Source: CAVRXZ01 sp963773035
GTDB lineage: Bacteria; Acidobacteriota; Vicinamibacteria; Vicinamibacterales; CAVVIG01
NCBI GenBank assembly: GCA_963773035.1
Contig: CAVYZX010000010.1
Coordinates: forward strand, 1 to 64,000
Direction: 5' to 3'
DNA: 64,000 bases
Below the pieces are notes generated by a model. The model was not told where the DNA came from. It did no database searches and saw nothing but the letters and a program-made list of their open reading frames with translations. This document shows, piece by piece, positions 9,780 to 17,808 of the stretch (position 1 is its first letter; every line of letters begins with the position of its first letter). The position numbers and the translations under genes were made by a program.

Positions 9780-10150
9780 ACACGAGTCGAATACGCCGCC
9801 CGCGTGGGACGGCCGACCGCAGGACCTGAGCGCGTTCTCCGACTGTCCAGGCGCTCGGGATGAAAGTCCCGGCCGACCTCTACGCGCGCTCACCGCGCGT
9901 GTGTCGCGGGCTTGAGGAGCTGACCTATCCGTTCCACGATCAGGCCATCATGGTGACCGGCTGCGGCCGGAATCTGTTTCCGCGGACGCAAGGTCAACCT
10001 CAGTTATCCCTTCGCCGGCCAGAGTGTCGGCGTGACCCAGGTCGGTGAGCGCATCTGGCTCGTCACCTTCATGCAGTACGATTTGGGGTATTTTGACGAT
10101 GAGACGTGTCGGCTAGAACCGATTGAGAATCCGTTCGGACCGAAACTGTT
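9780..10150 (+). pseudogene. C-terminal remnant of an IS481-type transposase, interrupted by IS30
   Basis: The plus strand carries the end of an integrase-type transposase: LGMKVPADLYARSPR, GLEELTYPFHDQAIMVTGCG, then, after a one-base shift near 9975, CFRGRKVNLSYPFAGQSVGV and ERIWLVTFMQYDLGYFDDET. The reading stops being family-like after ENPFGPKLL at about 10148, where the IS30 element begins. The catalytic core is missing, so this is a dead fragment. The stretch between the DUF6152 start (9730) and the IS30 transposase holds nothing else I can recognise. Confidence 0.7.
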
Positions 10151-11396
10151 AGGTGAATTCAATCCGTCGACGCGACACCATATGCGATCGGAGGCGGTAT
10201 GGGTGTGCGTTGGTCCAGGATGTCGTGGAGTGATCGGAACGAGCTGTGGGCACGCTGGCAGCGGGGGGAGTCAGTTAGGCAGATTGCGCATGGACTGCGG
10301 CGCGCGTCGAGCGTTGTCCACACCGTTGTCGCAGCCGAAGGCGGCATTGTGCCCCGTCGGCGTCGGCGGTCCCGGTTAGCCCTGACTTCGGCTGACCGCG
10401 AAGAAATTTCCCGGCACGCTGGCGTGCGGCCAATCGCTACGAGCGATCAGTCGGATGCTCGGCCGAGCGCCGTCCACACTGAGCCGCGAAGTAGCGCGTC
10501 ACGGCGGGCGCAGCGTCTATCGAGCGGCCGTCGCCGACACACACGCCTGGTACCGCACTCGTCGCCCCCAGCATTGTCGTCTATCGACTCATCCCGCCCT
10601 GCGGAGAATCGTGGCGCACAAGCTCGCGCAGCAGTGGTCGCCACAGCAGATCTCGGGCTGGCTTCGATGGACCTTTCCGAGTGATGCTGACATGCAGGTG
10701 TCACCGGAAACGATCTACCGCAGCCTATTCGTGCAAAGTCGCGGCGTCCTGCGCCGCTGTCTTCTCAAACACTTGCGGCGACAGCATTCCTTCCGACACG
10801 CGCGCGCCGGCGCTCGGCTGCCGCCGCGACAGGGCCAGATTCTTGACGCGGTTTCGATTCGAGAGCGACCGGCAGAAGTCCGTGATCGCGCCGTCCCTGG
10901 GCATTGGGAAGGCGACCTCCTTGAAGGCGCGCGAGGCACCTTCATCGCGACGCTCGTCGAACGTCAATCGCGCTACGTGCTGCTGGTGCGATTACCGAGC
11001 AAGGATACGCACACCGTCACTCGCGCCATCGCCCGGCGGATCCGACGGCTGCCACTCGGGCTTATGAAGTCACTGACCTGGGATCGTGGCGGCGAATTAG
11101 CCGCGCATCGCGCGTTCACCGTGGCGACTAATGTGAAGGTCTACTTCTGTGATCCACGAAGCCCTTGGCAGCGCGGGTCAAACGAGAACACGAACGGCCT
11201 GATTCGCCAGTATCTTCCGTCCGCGACAAACCTGACGAACCACAGCCAAGCGCAATTGGACGCCATCGCATTGCGCCTGAACACACGCCCTCGCATGACG
11301 CTTGGATATCAGACGCCGGGGGCTAAACTAGCAGCGATCGTTGCGGCGACGGGTTGAAAACGGGTGACCCCTCCGCTCGGAATAAACTGCCACCTA
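10150..11396 (+). mobile_element. IS30-family insertion sequence
   Basis: The limits are set on the left by the point where the older transposase remnant stops matching its family, and on the right by a weak inverted match: TAGGTGAATTCAATCCG at 10150-10166 against, on the minus strand, TAGGTGGCAGTTTATTCCG ending at 11396. The repeats need gaps to align, so the ends are approximate. The element is about 1.25 kb, with a single IS30-type transposase gene filling it. It lies 32 bases from the 3' end of tRNA-Asn. Confidence 0.6.
10199..11357 (+). pseudogene. IS30-family transposase, one frameshift
   Basis: An N-terminal helix-turn-helix region (SWSDRNELWARWQRGESVRQ) is followed after one frame change near 10421 by RMLGRAPSTLSREVARHGG, the second HTH typical of IS30. 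The core contains PGHWEGDLLEGARGTFIATL (first Asp), LTWDRGGELAAHRAF (second Asp) and SPWQRGSNENTNGLIRQYLP (Glu), the IS30 DDE signature. The C-terminus is RLNTRPRMTLGYQTPGAKLA. In the wrong frame GVRPIATSDQSD is read where CGQSLRAISRML is expected, so one base is extra or missing. Apart from that the gene is full length (about 385 residues), so the element may be recently inactivated or misread. Confidence 0.8.
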
Positions 11397-11428
11397 TCCG
11401 ACCGGAAAGGACCACCTAGTGAAAAGAT

Positions 11429-11503
11429 TGGCTCCTCAGGCTGGACTCGAACCAGCAACCCTCCGGTTAACAGCCGGATGCTCTGCCATTGAGCTACTGA
11501 GGA
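11429..11503 (-). tRNA. tRNA-Asn (anticodon GTT)
   Basis: The minus strand gives a complete cloverleaf. The acceptor strand TCCTCAG at the 5' end (11503) pairs with CTGAGGA, followed by discriminator G and an encoded CCA at 11431-11429. The D arm is AGCTCAATGGCAGAGC, the anticodon loop CTGTTAA gives GTT, and the T arm is GCTGGTTCGAGTCCAGC. There is a short variable loop and no intron. It marks the border between the IS-rich region and the housekeeping region. Confidence 0.95.
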
Positions 11504-11588
11504 ATAGAGGTAGGCCGCGCCAAACGAAACAGAACCTCTAATACTAGCGAATCCCAGCAAAGTGGGCAACGCTGGAACCACGATTCCA

Positions 11589-12197
11589 TCAGCGCTTCCG
11601 TCCGATCAAGCTCAATTGAACCGCAGTTCCGAACAACCCGAGCACGATCCACGCCAGGAGGACCCACCCGCGCGCGCCGCCCGGCGCAAACGGATACAGG
11701 ATCCACACGTCCGGCGACACCCGGCCGCCGCGCGGCGCCGGGCGAGCCTCAATCAAGGACAGGGCGCCAAGAATCACCGTCCACGCGCCTGAAAACGCCG
11801 TTCCGACGACGATCACGTAGCGCTGCAGAATGAGCGAGGCGATCGTTCCCAGCGTGACGAAGATGATGACGACGATCACCGGCGGATCGGCGGCGGTCAT
11901 TTGCGACCAGCCCGCATGCACGAGCAACGCACCCAGGCCTGCGCCGACCAGCGCGATGCCGAGGAAGTACGCGAAGAACAGAATCAACGCTCCGATGGCG
12001 CCGCCAACGAGCGCCCCCACGACCATGCCGAACGCATTGCTGGTGCCCATCATCGAGCTGGCCAGCAGGGCGCCGGCGATGAACCCATAGATCGCCAGGA
12101 CCATGCGGAACAGCCGGTAGCCGGCGAAGCACGCAATGGCCCCACCGAGGACGAGCGCAATCGCCGCGGGAGTCTCGAACGATGTCGGCAGCATCAC
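11589..12197 (-). CDS. DUF4203-type multi-pass membrane protein
   Basis: This 202-residue protein has about seven hydrophobic helices, with glycine-rich pairs such as FGMVVGALVGGAIGALILFF and GIALVGAGLGALLVHAG. The pattern matches the DUF4203/TM7S3-TM198-like family of inner-membrane proteins, whose function is unknown in bacteria. A cytoplasmic loop near residues 150-165 (EARPAPRGGRVSPDVW) precedes the last two helices. It lies just downstream of recR in the same direction with a 6-base gap, so it may be co-transcribed with dnaX-ybaB-recR without any necessary functional tie. Confidence 0.75.
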   Translation of the reverse strand: MMLPTSFETPAAIALVLGGAIACFAGYRLFRMVLAIYGFIAGALLASSMMGTSNAFGMVVGALVGGAIGALILFFAYFLGIALVGAGLGALLVHAGWSQMTAADPPVIVVIIFVTLGTIASLILQRYVIVVGTAFSGAWTVILGALSLIEARPAPRGGRVSPDVWILYPFAPGGARGWVLLAWIVLGLFGTAVQLSLIGRKR

Positions 12198-12203
12198 GCC
12201 GAA

Positions 12204-12803
12204 TCAGACCTCACGCCGCCCTTCCATCGCCTTGTTCATCGTGATTTCATCGGCATACTCGAGATCGCTGCCGACCGGCAGGCCCATCGCAATGCGGGTC
12301 ACCTTCACGCCAAGAGGCTTCATCAGCCGCGCTAGATAGATCGCCGTCGCCTCGCCTTCGACATTCGGATTCGTCGCCAGGATCACTTCAGTGACGCCGT
12401 CGGCCAACCGCGCCAGCAGGCCCTTGATCTTGAGATCGTCCGGGCCAACTCCCTGCAGCGGCGACAGCGCGCCCATCAGCACGTGGTAGACGCCTTTGAA
12501 CTCGCGCGTCTTCTCAATCGCGGCAACGTTCGTCGGCTCCTCGACGACACAGATCGTCCGATGATCGCGATCCGTGTTGCTGCAGAAACAGCACGGGTCC
12601 ACATCGGTGATGTTATTGCACACCGAACAGTACGTGATTCGTTCTTTCACCTCACGAACGGCGTCGATCAGTCGATCGGTCGTGTCGCGCGGCGTCTTGA
12701 GGATGTGGAAGGCGAGTCGCTGCGCGCCTTTGGGACCAATGCCGGGCAGACGCTGCAGCTCTTCGACCAAGCGCTGTAGAGACGAAGGAAATTGTGAGTT
12801 CAC
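12204..12803 (-). CDS. recR: Recombination mediator RecR
   Basis: This 199-residue protein has an N-terminal helix-hairpin-helix (RLPGIGPKGAQRLAFHIL), a C4 zinc finger (CSVCNNITDVDPCCFC, about 57-72) and a Toprim domain (ICVVEEPTNVAAIEKT to ATNPNVEGEATAIYLARL). It acts with RecF/RecO to load RecA at gapped DNA. I place the start at GTG 12803 (GTGAACTCACAA), because this overlaps the ybaB stop by four bases (GTGA) and gives the normal RecR length; the longer open frame upstream is the ybaB region read out of frame. The dnaX-ybaB-recR order is widely conserved. Confidence 0.95.
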   Translation of the reverse strand: MNSQFPSSLQRLVEELQRLPGIGPKGAQRLAFHILKTPRDTTDRLIDAVREVKERITYCSVCNNITDVDPCCFCSNTDRDHRTICVVEEPTNVAAIEKTREFKGVYHVLMGALSPLQGVGPDDLKIKGLLARLADGVTEVILATNPNVEGEATAIYLARLMKPLGVKVTRIAMGLPVGSDLEYADEITMNKAMEGRREV

Positions 12804-13096
12804 AGGCCCGGCAGCTTGAGACCGCCCATCATGCCGCCCATCTTCTGGGCCATGGCTTCGTCTGCCTTGCGCTGAGCATCGTTGACGGCGGCCACGATCA
12901 GATCCTGCAGCATCTCGACGTCGTCTTTGGACACGACTTCGGGATCGATCTTGAGCGATTGCATCTGCTTCGCGCCATTGACAATCACGGTCACCATGCC
13001 GCCGCCCGCATTGCCTTCGACCCGAAGCTCGGCCATCTGCTGCTGTAGGCGCTCCTGCATCTGCTGCGCCTGCTTCATCATCTCTTGGATGTTCAT
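12800..13096 (-). CDS. ybaB: YbaB/EbfC nucleoid-associated protein
   Basis: This 98-residue protein opens MNIQEMMKQAQQMQERLQQQ, an amphipathic helix, followed by the conserved core (ELRVEGNAGGGMVTVIVNGA, DPEVVSKDDVEMLQDLIVAA). It ends in a methionine- and glycine-rich tail (KMGGMMGGLKLPGL). The family forms DNA-binding dimers and is nearly always encoded between dnaX and recR, as here. Size is normal (about 100 residues). Confidence 0.95.
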   Translation of the reverse strand: MNIQEMMKQAQQMQERLQQQMAELRVEGNAGGGMVTVIVNGAKQMQSLKIDPEVVSKDDVEMLQDLIVAAVNDAQRKADEAMAQKMGGMMGGLKLPGL

Positions 13097-13130
13097 CCTT
13101 CACCTTCTACATCGGCGCAGGGCATGCAGC

Positions 13131-14858
13131 CTACATCTCTTCGACGTCGCGTATTTCTGCCGGAAACACTTCGAGGAACGCCTGAACGCCCGAATCCGCC
13201 ATGGCTTGTTCCCGAAGTGACGCCTTTTTGACCGCCGCCGGATCCGCAGGCGCGGCCGCCGACGGTTCTGCCGACGTTGGCTCAGCTTGCACCGCGCTCA
13301 CGCCGACCTTATGTCGAGCCAACTGCTCGGCGGTCGACTCCAGCCATGCCCGGTTCTGGTCGAATACATCACGCAGGGTTCGTTGTGTCGCCGAAAACGT
13401 GAACGTGATGCGATCCATGGCGACATCAATCTTCTGGGCTTGCGCCACGACCGTGTTGTAGAAGACGACCTTCGTCTTTCGAATCTCGGCGAGAAACGCG
13501 TCCTTGAACGTCGTCGTTTCATTCGACGACGCCCGGCTGGGGCTCGATGAGGCGTCGGCCGGCCGGCGCGCGCCAGGTTCGACGCCAACAGCTCGGGCCG
13601 AAGCGGAGATTGCCCCGGGTCCTGACGGCCGACCCGAGCTCGATGATGTAGCCCCCGAGGATGGCGCGATCGATTTGGCCCCGGGCGGGTTCGCTGGAGC
13701 TCCGCTCTTTGCAACGCTCGACGCACCGCCAGAACCTGCGATGAGATCTTCAATCGGCACCAGCTTGCGCAGATAAATCCAGCGCAAGAGCACCATCTCG
13801 AGGTGGTAACGAGGCTGGGCCGCCCCTCGAATATCCGCCTCCGCACGGGTCAGGAGATCGAACGCCCGTAACAAGTCCTCGCGTGAGAACTGCCCGGCCA
13901 GCGCGACCAGGCGACTCCGCTCGTTTTCGCCGGCAATCTCCGGATCGTTCGCTCTCGAAGGATCGACCGCCAGGACCAACAGGTCGCGCACCACGCGCGA
14001 CAACTCCCGGCAGACGAGACGCAAGTCGTACCCCATCTCGACAGCTCGAGCGGCCAGGGCGAACGCTGCCGAAGCATCCTCATCGACGACCGCCTGCACC
14101 GTATCGAGCAGCAGGTCCCGTCCAACCAATCCCAGCACTGTCGACACGTCGTCGGCGGTGATCGTCTTTCCCGTGAAGGCGATGACCTGATCGAGCTTGC
14201 TCTGGGCGTCCCGCATGCTGCCATCGGCGTCACGTGCGATGAGCTGCAGGACGTCGTCTCCGGCTTCGATTTGCTCGGCATCGACGATCCGGCGCAATTG
14301 CTCGGCGATCGCCTTGGTGCTGATCGTTCGCAGCTCGTACACCTGGGAGCGCGAGATGACCGTCTCGGGAATCTTCTCGAGCTCGGTCGTCGCCATCATG
14401 AAGACCACGTGCGGCGGTGGCTCTTCGATCGACTTGAGAAGGGCGTTGAACGAAGGCAACGAGAGCTGGTGCACTTCGTCGATGATGAAGATCTTGTAGC
14501 GGTTGCGAACCGGGAGGATCGCCAGGCCGGAAATGATGACGTCTCGAACGTTGTCGATCCCGGTATGGGTGGCGGCGTCGATTTCCAGGACGTCGATGTC
14601 TCGGCCTTCGGCAATCTCGATGCACGCGTCACATTGGCCGCATGGATCGGGAGTGGGTCCTTTTGCGCAGTTCAGGGCGCGCGCCAGTATCCGCGCCGTC
14701 GTCGTTTTACCGACACCTCGGGGTCCGGCAAAGACGAACGCCTGCGCCAGCCGCCCGCTGACCAGCGCGTTACGCAGCGTACGTGTGACCGCTTGTTGTC
14801 CAACGACATCGTCGAACCGCTGCGGACGCCATTTGCGCGCGAGAACTTGGTAGGGCAT
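13131..14858 (-). CDS. dnaX: DNA polymerase III subunit gamma/tau
   Basis: This 575-residue clamp-loader ATPase starts MPYQVLARKWRPQRFDDVVG. Walker A is AGPRGVGKTTTAR (44-56), a zinc-binding module lies in CAKGPTPDPCGQCDAC, and sensor/SRC regions are intact (FIIDEVHQLSLPSFNALLK, MMATTELEKIPETVISR). Residues from about 385 to 460 are a Ser/Pro/Ala-rich linker. The C-terminal part (FLAEIRKTKVVFYNTVVAQA onward) is a tau-like region. The protein loads the sliding clamp and tethers polymerase III. It begins just downstream of the SRP RNA on the same strand and leads the ybaB-recR operon. Confidence 0.97.
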   Translation of the reverse strand: MPYQVLARKWRPQRFDDVVGQQAVTRTLRNALVSGRLAQAFVFAGPRGVGKTTTARILARALNCAKGPTPDPCGQCDACIEIAEGRDIDVLEIDAATHTGIDNVRDVIISGLAILPVRNRYKIFIIDEVHQLSLPSFNALLKSIEEPPPHVVFMMATTELEKIPETVISRSQVYELRTISTKAIAEQLRRIVDAEQIEAGDDVLQLIARDADGSMRDAQSKLDQVIAFTGKTITADDVSTVLGLVGRDLLLDTVQAVVDEDASAAFALAARAVEMGYDLRLVCRELSRVVRDLLVLAVDPSRANDPEIAGENERSRLVALAGQFSREDLLRAFDLLTRAEADIRGAAQPRYHLEMVLLRWIYLRKLVPIEDLIAGSGGASSVAKSGAPANPPGAKSIAPSSGATSSSSGRPSGPGAISASARAVGVEPGARRPADASSSPSRASSNETTTFKDAFLAEIRKTKVVFYNTVVAQAQKIDVAMDRITFTFSATQRTLRDVFDQNRAWLESTAEQLARHKVGVSAVQAEPTSAEPSAAAPADPAAVKKASLREQAMADSGVQAFLEVFPAEIRDVEEM

Positions 14859-14876
14859 CGACCGTCACGGACTGGA

Positions 14877-14983
14877 CCGCGGCCCGGAGTGGCTGCGGCA
14901 CATTTCAGGATCCACTGAGCGCTGCTGCCTTCCGGCCCTGACGCGGTTCGTAGGCTGAAATTGCACAGGTTCCGGACCGCGAT
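14877..14983 (-). ncRNA. ffs: Signal recognition particle RNA, small bacterial (4.5S) type
   Basis: The minus strand contains the conserved apical hairpin GTCAGGGCCGGAAGGCAGCA, which matches the bacterial SRP domain IV (GGUCAGG...GGAAGGAAGCAGCC). The flanks pair as expected. CGCGGTCCGGA at the 5' end pairs with TCCGGGCCGCG at the 3' end, and AATTTCAG pairs with CTGAAAT further in. Total length is about 107 bases; the ends are inferred from pairing. It lies upstream of dnaX, an arrangement also known in other phyla. A perfect palindrome TTCAGTGTACTGAA sits at the upstream side (14998-15011) and may be part of its promoter region. Confidence 0.85.
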
Positions 14984-15016
14984 GCAATCCGCAACATTTC
15001 AGTGTACTGAAGTCTA

Positions 15017-15811
15017 CTACACCGGCACGCGCGTCGCGAGCAGGAGATACTTGGCGAGCACCTCTCCGACCACCACTGTGAAGAAATCAACGTAGAGAAT
15101 TCCTGTTGCAGACTGCGTCGAGCGGATCTTCGCCGTTTCCCACGTGAGGTACGAGAGAAGCGCCGGTCCGCCGAGCCCGAAGAGCACTCTCTGCCAGAAG
15201 AAAATGCCGCTCACCGACGTGATGTAATGCCAGAAACTCGGTCCGGCGCCCGGTTGCCACGTCTCGACTGCAACGACGACCGCCGCAACCACGACGACAA
15301 TCCGCACGACCATCGAAGCGATGTGTACCTTCACGATCGACTGCAGATGAGAGACGTCCATCGAAGGGATGACCAGGTACCAATGTCCGAGAATCATCGA
15401 CGTCGAAGCTCCGCCGAGCAGTGCCGCTGAACTCAGAAAACTGGCGATCGTGAGGATGCCGACGTCGAACGTCCAGTCGCTCGTTGCCACAACGGCCTGA
15501 GCCACCAGCGCCACCAGGCCTGCTGCGCAAGCCAACCAGACGAGCGCTGGGCGAATGGACGCGAGCATCCGCCCGATCGTCAGCCAATAGACGACGATGG
15601 CAGCTTCGGAAATCAGCAGCGTCGTGACTGCGATCCGGCCGGTCGTGGTTGACGAAAGCTCCGGAGGACGAAAGACAAAGGCTACTGCGATCAGCGCAGC
15701 CGCCAGGCCGGCATTGAAGCGAAAGAACTTCACGCCCGCTTCTCGGGAGACGAGAACGAGGGTGAAGACGATGCCTAGGGCGAGATGAGTGAGAAACAGG
15801 AACAGGACCAC
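15017..15811 (-). CDS. Integral membrane protein of unknown function (about 7-8 helices)
   Basis: This 264-residue protein starts at GTG 15811 and has around eight hydrophobic segments. The most striking region is GHWYLVIPSMDVSHLQSIVK (about residues 143-162), with His residues near the membrane surface, followed by VHIASMVVRIVVVVAAVVVA. The pattern loosely recalls haem-binding or quinone-interacting anchor subunits, but I cannot assign a family. It ends near the ffs gene and begins next to a G-rich repeat. No operon partner is apparent. Confidence 0.7.
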   Translation of the reverse strand: MVLFLFLTHLALGIVFTLVLVSREAGVKFFRFNAGLAAALIAVAFVFRPPELSSTTTGRIAVTTLLISEAAIVVYWLTIGRMLASIRPALVWLACAAGLVALVAQAVVATSDWTFDVGILTIASFLSSAALLGGASTSMILGHWYLVIPSMDVSHLQSIVKVHIASMVVRIVVVVAAVVVAVETWQPGAGPSFWHYITSVSGIFFWQRVLFGLGGPALLSYLTWETAKIRSTQSATGILYVDFFTVVVGEVLAKYLLLATRVPV

Positions 15812-15813
15812 TG

Positions 15814-15968
15814 GTTGGGCTGGAAGGGCGGGAGAGGCGGGACGGGCTGGATAGGCGGGAGGGGCTGGATGGGCGGGACGGGCTGGAAAGCGAGATGCGT
15901 GCGCTTCCTAGCCCTCCTGCCTTTCCTGCCCCTCCTGCCTTTCCTGCCCCTCCCGCCCTCCTGCCCTG
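15814..15968. repeat. G-rich then C-rich degenerate tandem repeats forming a large inverted repeat
   Basis: From 15814 to about 15890 the plus strand is built of variants of GGGCGGGA and GGGCTGGA (about 10-11 base period). From 15904 to 15967 it is built of CTGCCCCTCCTGCCTTTC-type units. The C-rich half is roughly the reverse complement of the G-rich half; for example, GGGCTGGAAAGCG at 15880-15892 can pair with CGCTTCCTAGCCC at 15901-15913. The region can fold into a long imperfect hairpin in RNA and has G-quadruplex potential on either strand. It lies between sodA and the membrane protein gene, where it could act as a terminator-like structure. Confidence 0.7.
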
Positions 15969-15971
15969 AGA

Positions 15972-16571
15972 TCAGCGAAGCCTCTTGTTGACCTCCGCCC
16001 AGTTCACCACGTTCCACCAAGCGTTGATGTAATCAGGTCGGCGATTCTGGTACTTGAGGTAATACGCATGTTCCCAGACGTCGAGACCGAACACGATCTT
16101 CTTGCCTTCCATCAGCGGGCTGTCCTGATTGGCGGAACTCTCAATCACAAGCTTCCCGCCCTGCGAGATCACCCAGGCCCAGCCGCTGCCGAAACGTCCG
16201 ACGCCGGCCTTCGCGAACTGCTCCTTGAAGGAATCAAAGCTGCCAAACGACGAATTGAGCGCGTCGGCGATGGCACCGGTCGGCGCTCCGCCGGCATTCG
16301 GACCCATGATCTGCCAGAACATGGTGTGATTTGCGTGGCCTCCTCCGTTGTTTCGCACGGCCGTGCGGATAGCTTCGGGCACGCCGTTGATGTTGCTCAA
16401 GAGATCCTCGACCGTCTTCGACTGCAGATCCGGATGCTTTTCGAGCGCGGCATTGAGATTGTTGACGTAAGCCGCGTGATGCTTTCCGTGATGGATCTCC
16501 ATCGTCTGCTTGTCGATGTGGGGTTCTAGAGCATCAAAGGCGTAAGGAAGAGGCGGGAGCGTGTGAGCCAT
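15972..16571 (-). CDS. sodA: Superoxide dismutase, Fe/Mn family
   Basis: This 199-residue enzyme converts superoxide to peroxide and oxygen in the cytoplasm. It starts MAHTLPPLPYAFDALEPHID. The metal ligands are visible: His in EIHHGKHHAAYVNNLN (about 27), His in GGGHANHTMFW (about 80), and Asp and His in FGLDVWEHAYYLKYQNRRPD (about 163-167). The GGGHANH and NQDSPLM segments are more typical of Mn-type enzymes, but Fe or cambialistic use is possible. No signal peptide is seen. It is 20 bases downstream of nadA in the same direction. Confidence 0.97.
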   Translation of the reverse strand: MAHTLPPLPYAFDALEPHIDKQTMEIHHGKHHAAYVNNLNAALEKHPDLQSKTVEDLLSNINGVPEAIRTAVRNNGGGHANHTMFWQIMGPNAGGAPTGAIADALNSSFGSFDSFKEQFAKAGVGRFGSGWAWVISQGGKLVIESSANQDSPLMEGKKIVFGLDVWEHAYYLKYQNRRPDYINAWWNVVNWAEVNKRLR

Positions 16572-16591
16572 CGAACGTCCTCCTAGGCTAT

Positions 16592-17722
16592 CTATTGAAT
16601 CGTCAACATGCGGTCAAGTGCGACCTTCGTCCAGTACTTTCGATCGTCTGGAACGACAATGCGATTGTGGACCTCGCCGTCTACGAGACCGTCGAGCGTC
16701 CACAGGAGATGGTTTGGTGAGACGCGGAACATCGTCGAGCACAGGCAGCCGAATTGATCGAGCGACAGCACGGTGCGCTCGGGCTGCAATTTATTGGCCA
16801 ATCGATTGACGAGATGGATCTCGGTGCCAACGGCCCACACGGATCCGGCTGGGCTTCCAGTTACCTGCTTGATGATGTATTCGGTGGAGCCGCTATCGTC
16901 CGCGGCCTGGACGACATCCCACGGCACTTCAGGGTGTACGATGACGCGAACACCGGGATTTTGCTTCCGAATGTTCTCGATCTGCCTGACGGTGAAGCGC
17001 GTGTGAACCGAACAATGTCCCTTCCAGAGAATGATTCGTGAATTCTTGACGGCATCCGCTTCCAAACCGCCCCAGATCTCGCTCGGATCCCACACGACCA
17101 TCTGATCGAGCGGGACACCCATCCGGTAGGCAGTGTTGCGCCCAAGGTGTTGATCGGGCAGAAACAGGATGTGTTTGCCGCGTTCCCAGGCCCAGCGCAG
17201 GGTTGCCGCCGCGTTCGACGAGGTGCAGACGACGCCGCCCCGTTCTCCGCAGAACGCCTTCACTGCCGCCGCAGAATTGATGTAGGTGACCGGTACGACG
17301 CTCGACAACCCCATTTGCTCGAGGTCGTTCCAGCACATTTCGAGTTGCTCGATATCGGCCATGTCGGCCATCGAACAGCCGGCCGCGAGGTCTGGCAGCA
17401 CCACTTGCTGGTGGTCGGCGCTCAACACGTCCGCACTTTCAGCCATGAAATGCACGCCGCAGAAAACGATGAAGTCGGCATCTGGATGCCGGCTGACCTG
17501 CTGGGCGAGCTTGAAGGAGTCGCCGGTGTAGTCGGCGAATTTGATCACCTCGTCGCGCTGATAGTGATGGCCGAGGATGACGAGGCGCGAACCGAGCGCT
17601 GCCTTGGCAGCCACGATCCGGACGTCCATTTCCTCGTCCGACAGGCCGAGATAACGTTCGGGAAGCGGCTGGCGTTCCCGGATGTTTTCCTTCTCGTAGG
17701 TCGTCAAAACTGGAAGCAACAT
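16592..17722 (-). CDS. nadA: Quinolinate synthase NadA
   Basis: This 376-residue enzyme condenses iminoaspartate with dihydroxyacetone phosphate to quinolinate in NAD synthesis, using a [4Fe-4S] cluster. Family motifs are LVILGHHYQRDEVIKFADYT, FCGVHFMAESADVLSADHQQ and AAGCSMADMADIEQ. Late motifs are VWDPSEIWGGLE, HPEVPWDVVQAADDSGSTEY and FGCLCSTMFRVSPNHLLWTL. Cysteines in FCGVH, VCTSSN and CLCSTM are the cluster ligands expected for the longer NadA class. Its cluster requirement links it to the Isc system encoded 9 kb away. nadB and nadC are not in the window. The 130-base upstream leader carries two hairpins. Confidence 0.96.
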   Translation of the reverse strand: MLLPVLTTYEKENIRERQPLPERYLGLSDEEMDVRIVAAKAALGSRLVILGHHYQRDEVIKFADYTGDSFKLAQQVSRHPDADFIVFCGVHFMAESADVLSADHQQVVLPDLAAGCSMADMADIEQLEMCWNDLEQMGLSSVVPVTYINSAAAVKAFCGERGGVVCTSSNAAATLRWAWERGKHILFLPDQHLGRNTAYRMGVPLDQMVVWDPSEIWGGLEADAVKNSRIILWKGHCSVHTRFTVRQIENIRKQNPGVRVIVHPEVPWDVVQAADDSGSTEYIIKQVTGSPAGSVWAVGTEIHLVNRLANKLQPERTVLSLDQFGCLCSTMFRVSPNHLLWTLDGLVDGEVHNRIVVPDDRKYWTKVALDRMLTIQ

Positions 17723-17737
17723 GGTCGCTTTGTGAAA

Positions 17738-17800
17738 TTTTTCGCAATCTAGGGACGCGAAAAAGCCAAGCGCTCTCGATCCGTTCGAGCCTCGCTTGGC
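17738..17800 (-). terminator. Two overlapping hairpins upstream of nadA (terminator or attenuator)
   Basis: On the minus strand GCCAAGCG (17800-17793) pairs with CGCTTGGC (17772-17765), with an inner CTCGA/TCGAG stem, and is followed at once by TTTTT (17764-17760). This is a textbook intrinsic terminator. The same T run begins a second perfect stem: TTTTTCGC (17764-17757) pairs with GCGAAAAA (17745-17738). The two structures share the T tract. It may simply end the mqnE transcript. Because a TATAAT lies just upstream, it could instead be a nadA attenuator. Confidence 0.65.
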
Positions 17801-17808
17801 AGTCCTTA

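Noticed and set aside
1..11400. All frameshifts being sequencing errors
   Set aside because: The clustering in this region beside insertion sequences, and the multiple breaks in one gene, favour real decay; single-indel genes remain uncertain.
12804..13103. Long RecR N-terminal extension
   Set aside because: The extension is ybaB read out of frame; GTG 12803 gives normal RecR with a four-base overlap.
15814..15968. CRISPR array
   Set aside because: Units are too short and degenerate, with no spacers and no cas genes in the window.
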